A program made the position numbers and the translations under genes. Below, piece after piece: positions 36,708-45,671 of a DNA stretch of 64,000 bases. Source of the DNA: Gammaproteobacteria bacterium (GTDB taxonomy: Bacteria > Pseudomonadota > Gammaproteobacteria > SZUA-152); contig JAADGF010000009.1 of the NCBI GenBank assembly GCA_013152545.1, positions 1 to 64,000 of the forward strand, written 5' to 3'. Below the pieces are notes generated by a model that was not told where the DNA came from, did not search any database, and worked only from the letters and a program-made list of their open reading frames with translations. Each line of letters opens with the position of its first letter. Position 1 is the first letter of the stretch.

Positions 36708-36710
36708 AAC

Positions 36711-38579
36711 TTAATACTCGTAACTCAATTCCAGATAATATTGTGGATCACGATCATTTGCTGCTATCTTGTCGCTCAGTGGTGTCGCTATTTGCAAATG
36801 TGCTTTAAAGGAATAAAGATCTAAACGCAGACCAACACCCGCGCCACTCGCATTGTCGAACTCCTGTGATGCTGATACGGGTTCATTTAACCAACCACCT
36901 GCTGCATCAACAAACACCGATACTTGAAATACATCGCCTAAGTTTCGGCCACTCATGACCGGCACATCGCTGTAACCTGGCGCCTTGATAATCCATTCCA
37001 GTGACGCGAAGTAGCCTTTATCCTTTAAAAACTCTGTTGGTGCATACGCACGCACACTGGTAGGACCGCCAAAACCAAACTGTTCTATTGAGGTTAAGGC
37101 ATCATTACTGAACTGACCGGAAATCGTAAACAACAAAGATTGACTGGATGATAACGTTTGCAAACGATCATAACGAAAATCTATTTTATCAAACGCCTCG
37201 TTTGCATCAAAAACACTATTAAAACCATGACTATAGCGTACAAGAAAAAAATTAATACCGGCATATTGGGTATCAAGTCTATCCATGCCATACTCAATGC
37301 TTAATATGGTTAATTTATCCAGCGTATTGGGCTGATCACCCAGCTTCACTTCCGCTCTTTTTCGAGTGAGCGCCACATTGCTATAGTCATTTTTTTGTCG
37401 GCTACGTGTTAATTGGTGCCGCCAATACAGACTGGCCTGATCGGTTACTCCATCTATAATAAATGCAGGTTGGAGATTGCTATCAAAAACATTGCGGCTA
37501 AGAGTGATGCCAAACTTGTTTTCTGCATTAAAGATCGGACGCGCATAACCCAGAGAGCCGTAATTGCCATCGGCAGGGCTGAAGGTTTTGAGAAAATTAG
37601 CATAAAAAATATCACCCGCATTGGTCGGATTATTGAGCGCAACATTGACAAAAGCACGGCCTTCTCCGGTAAACTCGGTACCATAATTGTCGAGGTGAAC
37701 GGAAAAATCTCCAAAACGTTCTTCCTGAACATTCAGCACCAGGTTAGTACTGCCGACGTCTGCTATGCCTGGCCGGAATACACCAAATACCGATAACCCC
37801 GGATAATCCGTTAAACGCAACAAGCCACTTTCAATTTCATCCGTGGAAACAGGTTTCCCAACCAAGTCGTCAAAGGGTAGTGTAAGCACGTTAGCGGCAT
37901 AGGCTTGATTATTTTCTACGGTGACACGCCCTATCACTCCTTCCAGCACCTGAATAATCACAACACCAGTATCCACTGTTTGAGCCGGGATATAGGCATG
38001 AGCCAGGATAAGCCCGGCTCTGCGGTAATAATTAGTGACTTCATTGGCAATTTCCTGCAACTGACCAATCGTCAAACCGGTATTAAATTCATCGTCCCGG
38101 AGCCGGTCCATCAATGTTTTTATTTGCTCCACGTCTTGTTCTGCGGCAGGCATGGAAATTAATTGGCGTAAAATTTTTGCCGTCTGTTTGATAGCGCCAG
38201 GTGTAAAACCCTCAATTTTCTCCCCTGCCAGGCTTTGCTTTTCCAATCGCAGTTTTTCTACAAATTCCTTCAAGGCTTTAATGGATATATCGAATTCAGG
38301 CCGATCCACCACACCTCTTAAATCAAACGTGCGCACAATCAGCCGTTCCCCTGCGTCCTCATCCAGAGGACGATCAATGAGTGGTGGTACAGCAAAGACT
38401 TCGCCAGGTTTTTTAGGTAGAACCTTTTGCTGACTCCTGGTCGGATCAGCGCCTCCGGGCGTCGCCCCCGGTGGTAATGTTACGGCAATTACCTGAATCG
38501 GTGATAAAAAACAGGCCACCCATAGACAGAGCGTCGAGATTGATGCTGCTCGCAATCTCAATTTTTTGTAAAAAAACAT
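36711..38579 (-). CDS. Two-partner secretion transporter (TpsB, FhaC/ShlB family)
   Basis: A 622-aa outer-membrane transporter: signal peptide (about 1-32), a proline-rich lead, an unusually long helical insert (about 95-165), POTRA domains (about 75-110 and 165-280; LILAHAYIPAQTVDTGVVIIQVLEG) and a C-terminal 16-strand barrel ending in YLELSYEY. The Omp85-type loop motif reads GGPTSVRAY, a variant of VRGY. It exports the exoprotein encoded 3 nt downstream. The 826-nt divergent region upstream must hold the promoter. Confidence 0.92.
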   Translation of the reverse strand: MFFYKKLRLRAASISTLCLWVACFLSPIQVIAVTLPPGATPGGADPTRSQQKVLPKKPGEVFAVPPLIDRPLDEDAGERLIVRTFDLRGVVDRPEFDISIKALKEFVEKLRLEKQSLAGEKIEGFTPGAIKQTAKILRQLISMPAAEQDVEQIKTLMDRLRDDEFNTGLTIGQLQEIANEVTNYYRRAGLILAHAYIPAQTVDTGVVIIQVLEGVIGRVTVENNQAYAANVLTLPFDDLVGKPVSTDEIESGLLRLTDYPGLSVFGVFRPGIADVGSTNLVLNVQEERFGDFSVHLDNYGTEFTGEGRAFVNVALNNPTNAGDIFYANFLKTFSPADGNYGSLGYARPIFNAENKFGITLSRNVFDSNLQPAFIIDGVTDQASLYWRHQLTRSRQKNDYSNVALTRKRAEVKLGDQPNTLDKLTILSIEYGMDRLDTQYAGINFFLVRYSHGFNSVFDANEAFDKIDFRYDRLQTLSSSQSLLFTISGQFSNDALTSIEQFGFGGPTSVRAYAPTEFLKDKGYFASLEWIIKAPGYSDVPVMSGRNLGDVFQVSVFVDAAGGWLNEPVSASQEFDNASGAGVGLRLDLYSFKAHLQIATPLSDKIAANDRDPQYYLELSYEY

Positions 38580-39405
38580 AATTATTTAATAATATTCCCG
38601 TTGTTGTTATTAGGCGTCATTTTGTTTGTTATTCTATGACGCTTGCTCTTGTTTGTGTTTGCTGGCTATCATTATTATCGTCAGCATATCCCCATGTCCA
38701 CTTTAAGTTGTTTTCAAGCAGGGATAATACCGTTACGTCAGCAGTATATGAAGCAATTTAAAGGTGAATATTTCACATTTTTTAAGTGAATATTCTACTT
38801 GCAGCAGCGTGCAAACCAGATGCCTACTATTTCATGGTATATAACCATAAAAAAATGACAAAAATTGCTCTAGAAATCATTATTAATCAATAAAGGGATT
38901 AATTTTCATCAACAATAAAGGTATTCTATGAACCCGTTTTTACAATATTTATACTGAATGAAACAATGAATAAAACTTGAAGGAAGGTGTTTGGAGGGGA
39001 TTCTACAATTTTCAATACGTTTTCAACCTATTGGCATGAATGTATGTGAACGGTTAAAATTTAGCCAAACACTTTAATTCCCCTTGCTTTATACTATATA
39101 ACATATTGAAACACGGTATATTATGCCTACACTAACTAATTATACCCGCACTGAGGCATATTGATTTATTCATTGCTCATGCACAACGAACAAAACACCA
39201 CCCAGCATTTGCTGGATGATGCTGTTCTGAATGAACCGAAGGGCGAAAATAGTTGAAAGCCGCCTTATAATTGTAAGTGGTTTTCATAAATAAGACACCA
39301 TTAACGCATGTTGTTCTAAATGCTATGGACAACACTCCAGGTGTGTTTTTGGCACATTAACATTTACCGCAAATGACCATTTAGCGGCATTTTAGGTTAT
39401 TAATA
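38580..39405. other. Divergent intergenic region between TPS-T6SS operon and FHA gene
   Basis: An 826-nt AT-rich stretch with no convincing gene. Two GTGAATATT direct repeats, each part of a small dyad (38764-38776 and 38784-38800, 22 nt apart), lie about 190 nt before the TpsB start and may be an operator. TGGCAC at 39350 resembles a sigma54 -24 box but lacks a matching -12. Several TATA-like -10 candidates (39090-39125) have no clear -35. Confidence 0.5.
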
Positions 39406-40884
39406 ATGAGTTTAACACTAACAATCGTTAATCAACCCTCTGTTGAGCCGGGTCAGGTTATAACCATGACCATAGAACAACATGCTACGATTGGCCGTGC
39501 GATATCTAATGACTGGGTATTATTGGATAAAAGCCGATACATATCCGGTAAACATGGGTCCGTTGAGAAAGTTAACGATGTATACCAAATTACCGATACC
39601 AGTACCAATGGAATTTATCTCAATGGTAATGCATCCCCCATTGGTAATGGCGGGGTTGCGGTTCTAAAAAATGGCGATCAGCTGCTGATTGGTGAATTTG
39701 AAATTTCCGTTCGCATTGAGCAAGACATTGCCTTTAACGATAAGCCCGTACCGCTCAATACAAACGCCTCCCCAATTGTATTAGCGCCCGAAAGCTCTGT
39801 TGATCCATTGTGTTTCTTTCCTCCCAGTACACCAGAAAACGCTAATATACCAATTCCCGCATCGTCGAACCAAACGCCTTACTCACCGGGACACAATGCA
39901 CTTGATCCTTTAAATGGCTTGAATAACAATACGCCACCGACTCATAGCGAAGGGGACCATGCCTCACCCTTGCAAGAACCATTTCAACCGCCAAATGCCA
40001 TACCCGATCAGTCAGAGGCCATACCCAACGACTGGGCAAAACAGCAAATACCGGATATGGTCCCACAAGATCCAATCGAAGCGGTAACCCCCGAAAGTCA
40101 TAATGGCAGCCATGGTGATGGCCATGGAAATACGCAGTCAGTCAATATTCTACCCGACAACTACGATATTATACCAACAGCAACAACGCCACCTACTCCT
40201 CAAATGATACCAGCAGCGCAACAGGCTGACACACCACCGACAGCCTCAGCTAAAAACACCGAACAGCATCAAGCCACGATGGCAGAGAATAACAACGCAT
40301 TGCACGCCTTTCTCACAAGCCTGGGTATTCCTGACTTAAACATACCGGAAAACGATGTGCCAGCATTTATGCGTGACGCCGGTTTAATGCTGCGACAAAC
40401 AATCCAGAGCTCACTGTCCATATTACGTGCAAGATCAAACATTAAAAGTGGCTTTAGAATGTCAATGACGACAATTCAGGCAGTGGAGAATAATCCCCTT
40501 AAATTTTCGATAACGCTGGACGATGCGATCAACAACATGTTTACAAACCGCTCCAACAGTTACTTACACCCTGTTCAGGCGCTACAGGAAGGATTTCGCG
40601 ATATTGAGAACCATCAGCTAGCCGTTATGGCAGGCATGCAATCGGCATTAAAGGCGCTTATAGAGCAGTTTGACCCAAATACCCTGGAATCCATGTTTAA
40701 ACAAGATGGTGTCGGCGGTAAGTTTTTAGCGGGAAATAAAAAAGCCAGTTATTGGGATGCTTATGCGACGCATTTTAAACAAATAGCTAAACATGTAGAA
40801 GATGACTTTCAAACTGTCTTCGGTGACGAGTTTTCTAAAGCGTATGAAACCCAAATTGCCAAACTGAATATAATGAAAAAATAA
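39406..40884 (+). CDS. tagH: T6SS-associated FHA-domain protein (TagH/Fha-like)
   Basis: A 492-aa protein with an N-terminal forkhead-associated domain (about 25-100: TIGRAISNDW, SGKHG, DTSTNGIYLNG), a disordered proline-, asparagine- and glutamine-rich middle (about 115-300) and a C-terminal helical T6SS FHA domain (about 305-490: VPAFMRDAGLMLRQTIQSSLSILRAR, NPLKF, SYWDAYATHFKQIAKHVEDDF). These proteins bind phosphothreonine partners in post-translational control of T6SS. No PpkA/PppA kinase or phosphatase is in view. It is divergent from the TPS-T6SS operon. Confidence 0.9.
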   Translation: MSLTLTIVNQPSVEPGQVITMTIEQHATIGRAISNDWVLLDKSRYISGKHGSVEKVNDVYQITDTSTNGIYLNGNASPIGNGGVAVLKNGDQLLIGEFEISVRIEQDIAFNDKPVPLNTNASPIVLAPESSVDPLCFFPPSTPENANIPIPASSNQTPYSPGHNALDPLNGLNNNTPPTHSEGDHASPLQEPFQPPNAIPDQSEAIPNDWAKQQIPDMVPQDPIEAVTPESHNGSHGDGHGNTQSVNILPDNYDIIPTATTPPTPQMIPAAQQADTPPTASAKNTEQHQATMAENNNALHAFLTSLGIPDLNIPENDVPAFMRDAGLMLRQTIQSSLSILRARSNIKSGFRMSMTTIQAVENNPLKFSITLDDAINNMFTNRSNSYLHPVQALQEGFRDIENHQLAVMAGMQSALKALIEQFDPNTLESMFKQDGVGGKFLAGNKKASYWDAYATHFKQIAKHVEDDFQTVFGDEFSKAYETQIAKLNIMKK

Positions 40885-41140
40885 CATTGACAGAAATGTA
40901 TCCGTAGAATTTAGAATACTGGAAACAAAACAACGATCTAACCAATAAAAATTAACCTCGAAAAAAAACAAACAGAGTAAGCGAACAAATTGTTTTTTAT
41001 AACTGTTTGAGCAGCGACTTAGCTTAATCTTTGTAAAGGTGTAAACTGCTGAGTCTGTTAACTATTTTTTTACCCCTAATTTTGTAGCATCATATCGAAA
41101 GAACTAACACCAATAAATAAATAAAAAGGATACTCCAGTA

Positions 41141-43123
41141 ATGACGTTACCCGCTCGTTGGGCGAGATTGATATTAATAGCCGTTTTTTCACTTAATACT
41201 CTCCTATTATGGAGTTGCGGCGAAAAACAGGAAACACCATCACTGGCGGAAAAACCTCCTAGGTCAGACACTAAAAACGACTTAAAACAAAGGGCGAAGA
41301 AGGCGACAAAACCATCACCCCCTGTTGGCATTACAGCAACAGCCAGTGACAAAACCATTAAGCTCAGTTGGAATACGGTAGACAACGCACAGCAATACAA
41401 CATCTATATTGCCGCAGAACCCAGTATTCAACCAGATAACTACTGGAAATTAGCAAAAGGTGCAAGCTATAGTACAACAGATTTGTCTTACATCAATATC
41501 GACTTGGAAAACGGCGTTTCCTATTATTTCGTAGTAACAGCAACTAACAATAAAGGGGAGAGCCTTCCTTCCACCCGAATTACAGCCACACCCAAACCGA
41601 TAACAAGGGCTGAGCCCGAATTACCAAAACCCAGCCCACCCTTAGGGCTAGTGGCAAGCGCTGCAAATAATCAGGTAACATTATCGTGGCAGGAGGTTGC
41701 AGGGGCTGATCAGTACAATCTTTATATGGCAACAGAATTTGGTGTTAATCAGTACCTGTATAATAAACTTGGTAATGGCATGGCTGTGCTTAATGTGTCG
41801 AACCCTTACACCCACCAAGGATTGAAAAATAATACCGTATACTATTTTGTTGTAACTGCTGAGAATCGCGCAGGAGAAAGCCATGCATCATCAGAAGTAT
41901 ACGCAACCCCTCTTCGACCACAAGTGCTCCCCCAGGCACCAACCCGGGTACGCGCCAATGCTGGTGATGGGCAGATAACGTTGCAATGGGCAGCATCTCC
42001 TGGGGCAAATCACTATAATGTTTACATGGCTAGCGAAGCGGGAATAGACAAAAACAACATCACAGAACTTACCGGTAATAAGGTGAGCAAAAATGTACAC
42101 AGCCCCTTCGTGCAAACTGACCTAAGCAATGGCCAGGATTATTATTTTGTAATCACCGCCGAAAATGAAGCTGGCGAAAGCCTTGGCAGTACTGAAATCA
42201 AATTGTCCTCTGGTATAAAACCCGTAACACCAAAAACACCGGCAAAAATACTTATATCCGACATTAATAAAAAAATTGTCATTAGTTGGAGCGATTCGCC
42301 GGGCGCTCAACACTATAATTTGTACATGGCAAGTCAACCAGGTGTAAAGCCCGAAAATTATAATTCCCTCGAAAACGGCTCAGTTCGTCTGATGGTAAAC
42401 AGCCCTATTGAGTTGGAAAATCTCCCGAAAAACACAACATTTTATTTCACTGTATCCGCCACAAATGAAACCGGCGAAAGCCCAGTATCAACGGAAGTTT
42501 CCATTACCACCGCCACGGATATTGTCAAAACGGATATTATACCCGGCAATAAACGTCAGAACACTAAATACATCGTACTTGATAGCAACGGGAATGCATT
42601 AAAAGATCAAAGCATACCTTATATTAAGCAGCCCTGGTCTTGTGCAAAAAGCAACGCAACCGGATTGGTATGGGAAGTTAAATCTGAGAGTCGAGGGTTA
42701 CACTATAAAAACAATACCTATACTTGGTTTAATCCCGACAATACAGATAATGGCAATACTAGCGGTATCCGAAATGGCGGCAACTGCCAAGCCAGCGATT
42801 GTGATACCGCTGCTTTTGTGGAAGCCGTTAATGCGAAAAAATTATGCGGTTTTAACGACTGGCGGTTACCAACACGCAAAGAACTATCAAGCTTGATTGA
42901 GCAAAACGTTATTTATCCAGCGGCAACGATAGACAGTGAATCGTTTCCGAATACAGCTAAATCATTCCATTGGAGTAGTACCTCATATTCCCATAATCCG
43001 GAACTGGCCTGGTTTGTTTATTTTGGCAGTGGATACGAATATTATGAATACAAGTCTTTTGCCAGTAACGTACGCTTAGTGAGAGGGCGGCTCGGTATAG
43101 GCGATAAAAAACCTGCTCTATAG
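41141..43123 (+). CDS. Lipoprotein with four fibronectin type III repeats and a DUF1566/Lcl domain
   Basis: A 660-aa outer-membrane lipoprotein (lipobox LWSC, C26, +2 Gly). Four FN3 units (about 62-150, 168-258, 268-355, 365-455) share the pattern V.LSW....A..YN.YMA...G....Y....TYYFVVTA.N..GES. The C-terminal 170 aa match the Lcl/DUF1566 domain (TGLVWEVK, CGFNDWRLPTRKEL, FHWSSTSYS, VRLVRG) found in surface adhesins. AAGGA precedes the ATG. The location between TagH and the VgrG operon may be chance or may mark a surface-contact function. Confidence 0.85.
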   Translation: MTLPARWARLILIAVFSLNTLLLWSCGEKQETPSLAEKPPRSDTKNDLKQRAKKATKPSPPVGITATASDKTIKLSWNTVDNAQQYNIYIAAEPSIQPDNYWKLAKGASYSTTDLSYINIDLENGVSYYFVVTATNNKGESLPSTRITATPKPITRAEPELPKPSPPLGLVASAANNQVTLSWQEVAGADQYNLYMATEFGVNQYLYNKLGNGMAVLNVSNPYTHQGLKNNTVYYFVVTAENRAGESHASSEVYATPLRPQVLPQAPTRVRANAGDGQITLQWAASPGANHYNVYMASEAGIDKNNITELTGNKVSKNVHSPFVQTDLSNGQDYYFVITAENEAGESLGSTEIKLSSGIKPVTPKTPAKILISDINKKIVISWSDSPGAQHYNLYMASQPGVKPENYNSLENGSVRLMVNSPIELENLPKNTTFYFTVSATNETGESPVSTEVSITTATDIVKTDIIPGNKRQNTKYIVLDSNGNALKDQSIPYIKQPWSCAKSNATGLVWEVKSESRGLHYKNNTYTWFNPDNTDNGNTSGIRNGGNCQASDCDTAAFVEAVNAKKLCGFNDWRLPTRKELSSLIEQNVIYPAATIDSESFPNTAKSFHWSSTSYSHNPELAWFVYFGSGYEYYEYKSFASNVRLVRGRLGIGDKKPAL

Positions 43124-43190
43124 GTCATCGCACGCTCATAGCCTTTGAGTGAATGATATCCAAAAGCTTAGCCGACGACTACAAGCTCGA

Positions 43191-44087
43191 CTACAAGCTT
43201 TCAATATCAATCGAAATCTGCATGGAGTGTGGGTTTGCAGCTGCGATACTGGCTGAAAGAGGAGGGACATCGCTATAGTCTCTACCCCAACTGATAGTAA
43301 TGTAGCGATCATTCATAGCGCAATTATTTGTAGGATCGAAGTCGACCCAACCTACCTTCGGTTCAAAGACAGAAAACCAAGCATGTGATAATCCTGAGCC
43401 GATGTCCCGGTGATGCTCGGTTAATACCGCTGTTGGTGGGACCACATAGCCCGTTACATAACGTGCAGCGATACCCACTGAACGCAAACACGCGATTGCC
43501 ACCTGGGCGAAATCCTGGCATACACCACGCCGCATTTGCATTGCTTGCCAGGCATTGGTGCCAACGTGAGTGGCGCTATTGTCATAAATAAAATCGTGGT
43601 GTAATCGGTGCACTAAATCTTTCACTGCTGCTAACACTGGTAAACCGGGCGAAAAGGACAGTTGTGCATATTCAGAAAATTCCGATCGCAGCACAATCAG
43701 TGGTGAGTTACCAAGGTACGGTGCTATCTCTGCAAAAATACCCCCGGATAACCCCGAATACAACTTGATTAAATCATCCAAGGGAGCGGAATCCTTAAAT
43801 CGCTTTTGTTGTTTGACGGACTGCACTTCCACTGTATTAATAGCGCTAATCGACAAACTCATTAACGGCCGGGTTATTTCAAAATAACTGACAACGTTAC
43901 CGAAGCTATCAAGCTGTTGCCATTGCTTTAACGGTAAGGGCCGAAACACGGTTTGACTAAACGTTACTTTTTGAGTATGTGCCCCCTGAGGTATTAAGCG
44001 CAATTCACCCTGGCAATAGGTCACCCTGTTTTCAAAATTATATGTTGTGGTATGAACCACTCGGTATTTTTTATCTGTATCTGACAC
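43191..44087 (-). CDS. Transglutaminase-like cysteine peptidase family protein
   Basis: A 298-aa protein with the bacterial transglutaminase-like N-terminal beta domain (about 8-95) and a transglutaminase core. The catalytic triad is in view: C190 (RRGVCQDFAQ), H235 (GLSHAWFSV) and D249/D251 (GWVDFDPTNN). No signal peptide. The start is GTG at 44087 with a poor ribosome site. Relatives are cytoplasmic peptidases encoded with alpha-E and ATP-grasp genes; those partners are absent. Here it ends an operon of VgrG, DUF2169, pentapeptide, DUF3540 and DUF4150 genes, which suggests a T6SS cargo role. That is inference. Confidence 0.83.
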   Translation of the reverse strand: MSDTDKKYRVVHTTTYNFENRVTYCQGELRLIPQGAHTQKVTFSQTVFRPLPLKQWQQLDSFGNVVSYFEITRPLMSLSISAINTVEVQSVKQQKRFKDSAPLDDLIKLYSGLSGGIFAEIAPYLGNSPLIVLRSEFSEYAQLSFSPGLPVLAAVKDLVHRLHHDFIYDNSATHVGTNAWQAMQMRRGVCQDFAQVAIACLRSVGIAARYVTGYVVPPTAVLTEHHRDIGSGLSHAWFSVFEPKVGWVDFDPTNNCAMNDRYITISWGRDYSDVPPLSASIAAANPHSMQISIDIESL

Positions 44088-44117
44088 GCAATAACCATGA
44101 CACGAATGCGACAGAAC

Positions 44118-44531
44118 TCAACCCAGCACCACTACTTTCGTTTGCGATGGCAGCATTTGCACGCCTGCCGGCGCATTTGCATTTTTACCATTTTGTCCAA
44201 ACAAACAGGTATGGTATATTGCAGGTGATCCTTCTATTTTTACCTTAGCGCTGCCTTTCTTGGGAACCGCCTCACCTTTAATTTTACCGGATACCACACC
44301 CCCCACCGAACCCGCTTCATTCCCGGATGACACTGGTATTTCCGACTTCATTGTCAAAACCGCTTTATTCCCAATTTTAACTTTTTTTGTACAGGTGCTT
44401 GCGTTCGCCTGCTGGCATTGGGCAATATTTGGAAACGGTGTGGGTATCGGTGGCGCAGGCGGTGCTGGTACTTTGCAAACATCAGGCATTGCCTGTGTTA
44501 AGCCACCTGCTTTTGTTGATATACCAAACAT
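44118..44531 (-). CDS. DUF4150 PAAR-like T6SS spike-tip protein
   Basis: A 137-aa PAAR-like DUF4150 protein: AMPDVCKVPAPPAPPIPTPFPN, then NKAVLTMKSEIPVSSGNEAG and SAKVKIEGSPAIYHT. Such proteins sharpen the VgrG tip and dock effectors. AAGGAG lies 7 nt before the ATG. It has no toxin extension, so cargo would be carried by separate proteins such as its neighbours. Confidence 0.85.
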   Translation of the reverse strand: MFGISTKAGGLTQAMPDVCKVPAPPAPPIPTPFPNIAQCQQANASTCTKKVKIGNKAVLTMKSEIPVSSGNEAGSVGGVVSGKIKGEAVPKKGSAKVKIEGSPAIYHTCLFGQNGKNANAPAGVQMLPSQTKVVVLG

Positions 44532-44580
44532 ACTATTCTCCTTGTTGGCTTTGTACTGCGCGTTTATTATGCGTCATGAA

Positions 44581-45471
44581 TTAACCTAAATGAATTTTTT
44601 TACCGTCAATTTTTACTGTTTCTTCGGCCCGAACATCAATTGCTTCGCTTTTAAGGTGATAATCGCCATCCACCAAGGTACGCATACGCCCAGCTTTGGT
44701 TTGATGAAGTTCTTCAGTATGCCGATACACATTGCGGGCGCGCTCAAAAAGGCGTTCAACAATGTTTTCTAGTTTTTGATAAACCCATTTTGCGTACTCC
44801 ACCGTGCCGTTAATTGTTTTCCCGTAATAATTAGCCTTTTCAATCTGGATATTGGCATTTTGTGCTTGTACGCCCAACCGTTCGCTACTGAGACCTAAGG
44901 TATTATTAAAAAGTCGAACCGATGTTGATTTAGCCTTGTTTGTTTTAACACACAAATCAATACCGCTGGCACTTTCAAATACCATGGGGCCAATACTACT
45001 ACATACGACACTTTTACCCGATACCAATTGTATATTGCCTTTAGGTGCATGTAATGCTAAATCACCCTCTGGCATTGATAAAACCCCAGTACCCTGCCCT
45101 GGCCGGTATTCGAAAAGCAGTTGACCTCGTTCATCTTCGACTTGCAAGCATTCTTCATTATTTTTTTGTGTCACACGTGCAAGCGCGCCACATGTTGTTG
45201 ACACCATGCGATCTGCTTTCTTGACGGTTTTTGTTGAGGGCAAAACACCAATGATATAACATTCGTTGATACATTCTCCCGTCACCAAGACTCGATGACC
45301 CACGCTTGGTTGATAAGCGGGTATAGCCAGCATGGCCCATGATTGCCTTACTACACCATTAAGCGTGAATTCGACATTACATAAGTTAGACTCAGCAATA
45401 TCGTTAATAACAGCAGTTTGTACATAAACATTATTTTCACTGCTGCAATGTTCGTTTAATACATGAAACAT
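44581..45471 (-). CDS. DUF3540 domain protein of a T6SS spike cluster
   Basis: A 296-aa protein when started at ATG 45471 (GGAGA 9 nt upstream; a longer frame to 45540 has no ribosome site). It has an OB-like N-terminal half (VLVTGECINECYIIGVLP) and a beta-helix-like C-terminal half with repeats resembling gp5/VgrG needles (LALHAPKGNIQLVSGKSVVCSS). DUF3540 proteins regularly travel with DUF2169 and DUF4150 genes next to vgrG. A structural role at the spike is likely. Confidence 0.78.
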   Translation of the reverse strand: MFHVLNEHCSSENNVYVQTAVINDIAESNLCNVEFTLNGVVRQSWAMLAIPAYQPSVGHRVLVTGECINECYIIGVLPSTKTVKKADRMVSTTCGALARVTQKNNEECLQVEDERGQLLFEYRPGQGTGVLSMPEGDLALHAPKGNIQLVSGKSVVCSSIGPMVFESASGIDLCVKTNKAKSTSVRLFNNTLGLSSERLGVQAQNANIQIEKANYYGKTINGTVEYAKWVYQKLENIVERLFERARNVYRHTEELHQTKAGRMRTLVDGDYHLKSEAIDVRAEETVKIDGKKIHLG

Positions 45472-45671
45472 AGCTATCTTTCTCCAAATGATGTTGCATT
45501 TAGCGGGTACCACAGAGTTTTCATTAGTGCAGTAAATCAACTGAGGAGCTCTGCTGTGCCTATGGACTAAACCTGGCGACTGTATGACCGCAGGCGCTAG
45601 GGTGGCTTAGGAGGCAAAGCGGGCATCAAAGAGGGACGTTATTACTGCAAGTTTCTTTTATACAGACAGCA

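Noticed and set aside
39350-39364. Sigma54 promoter for the FHA gene
   Set aside because: TGGCAC matches the -24 element but the -12 position reads CATT and not TTGC, so it does not qualify.
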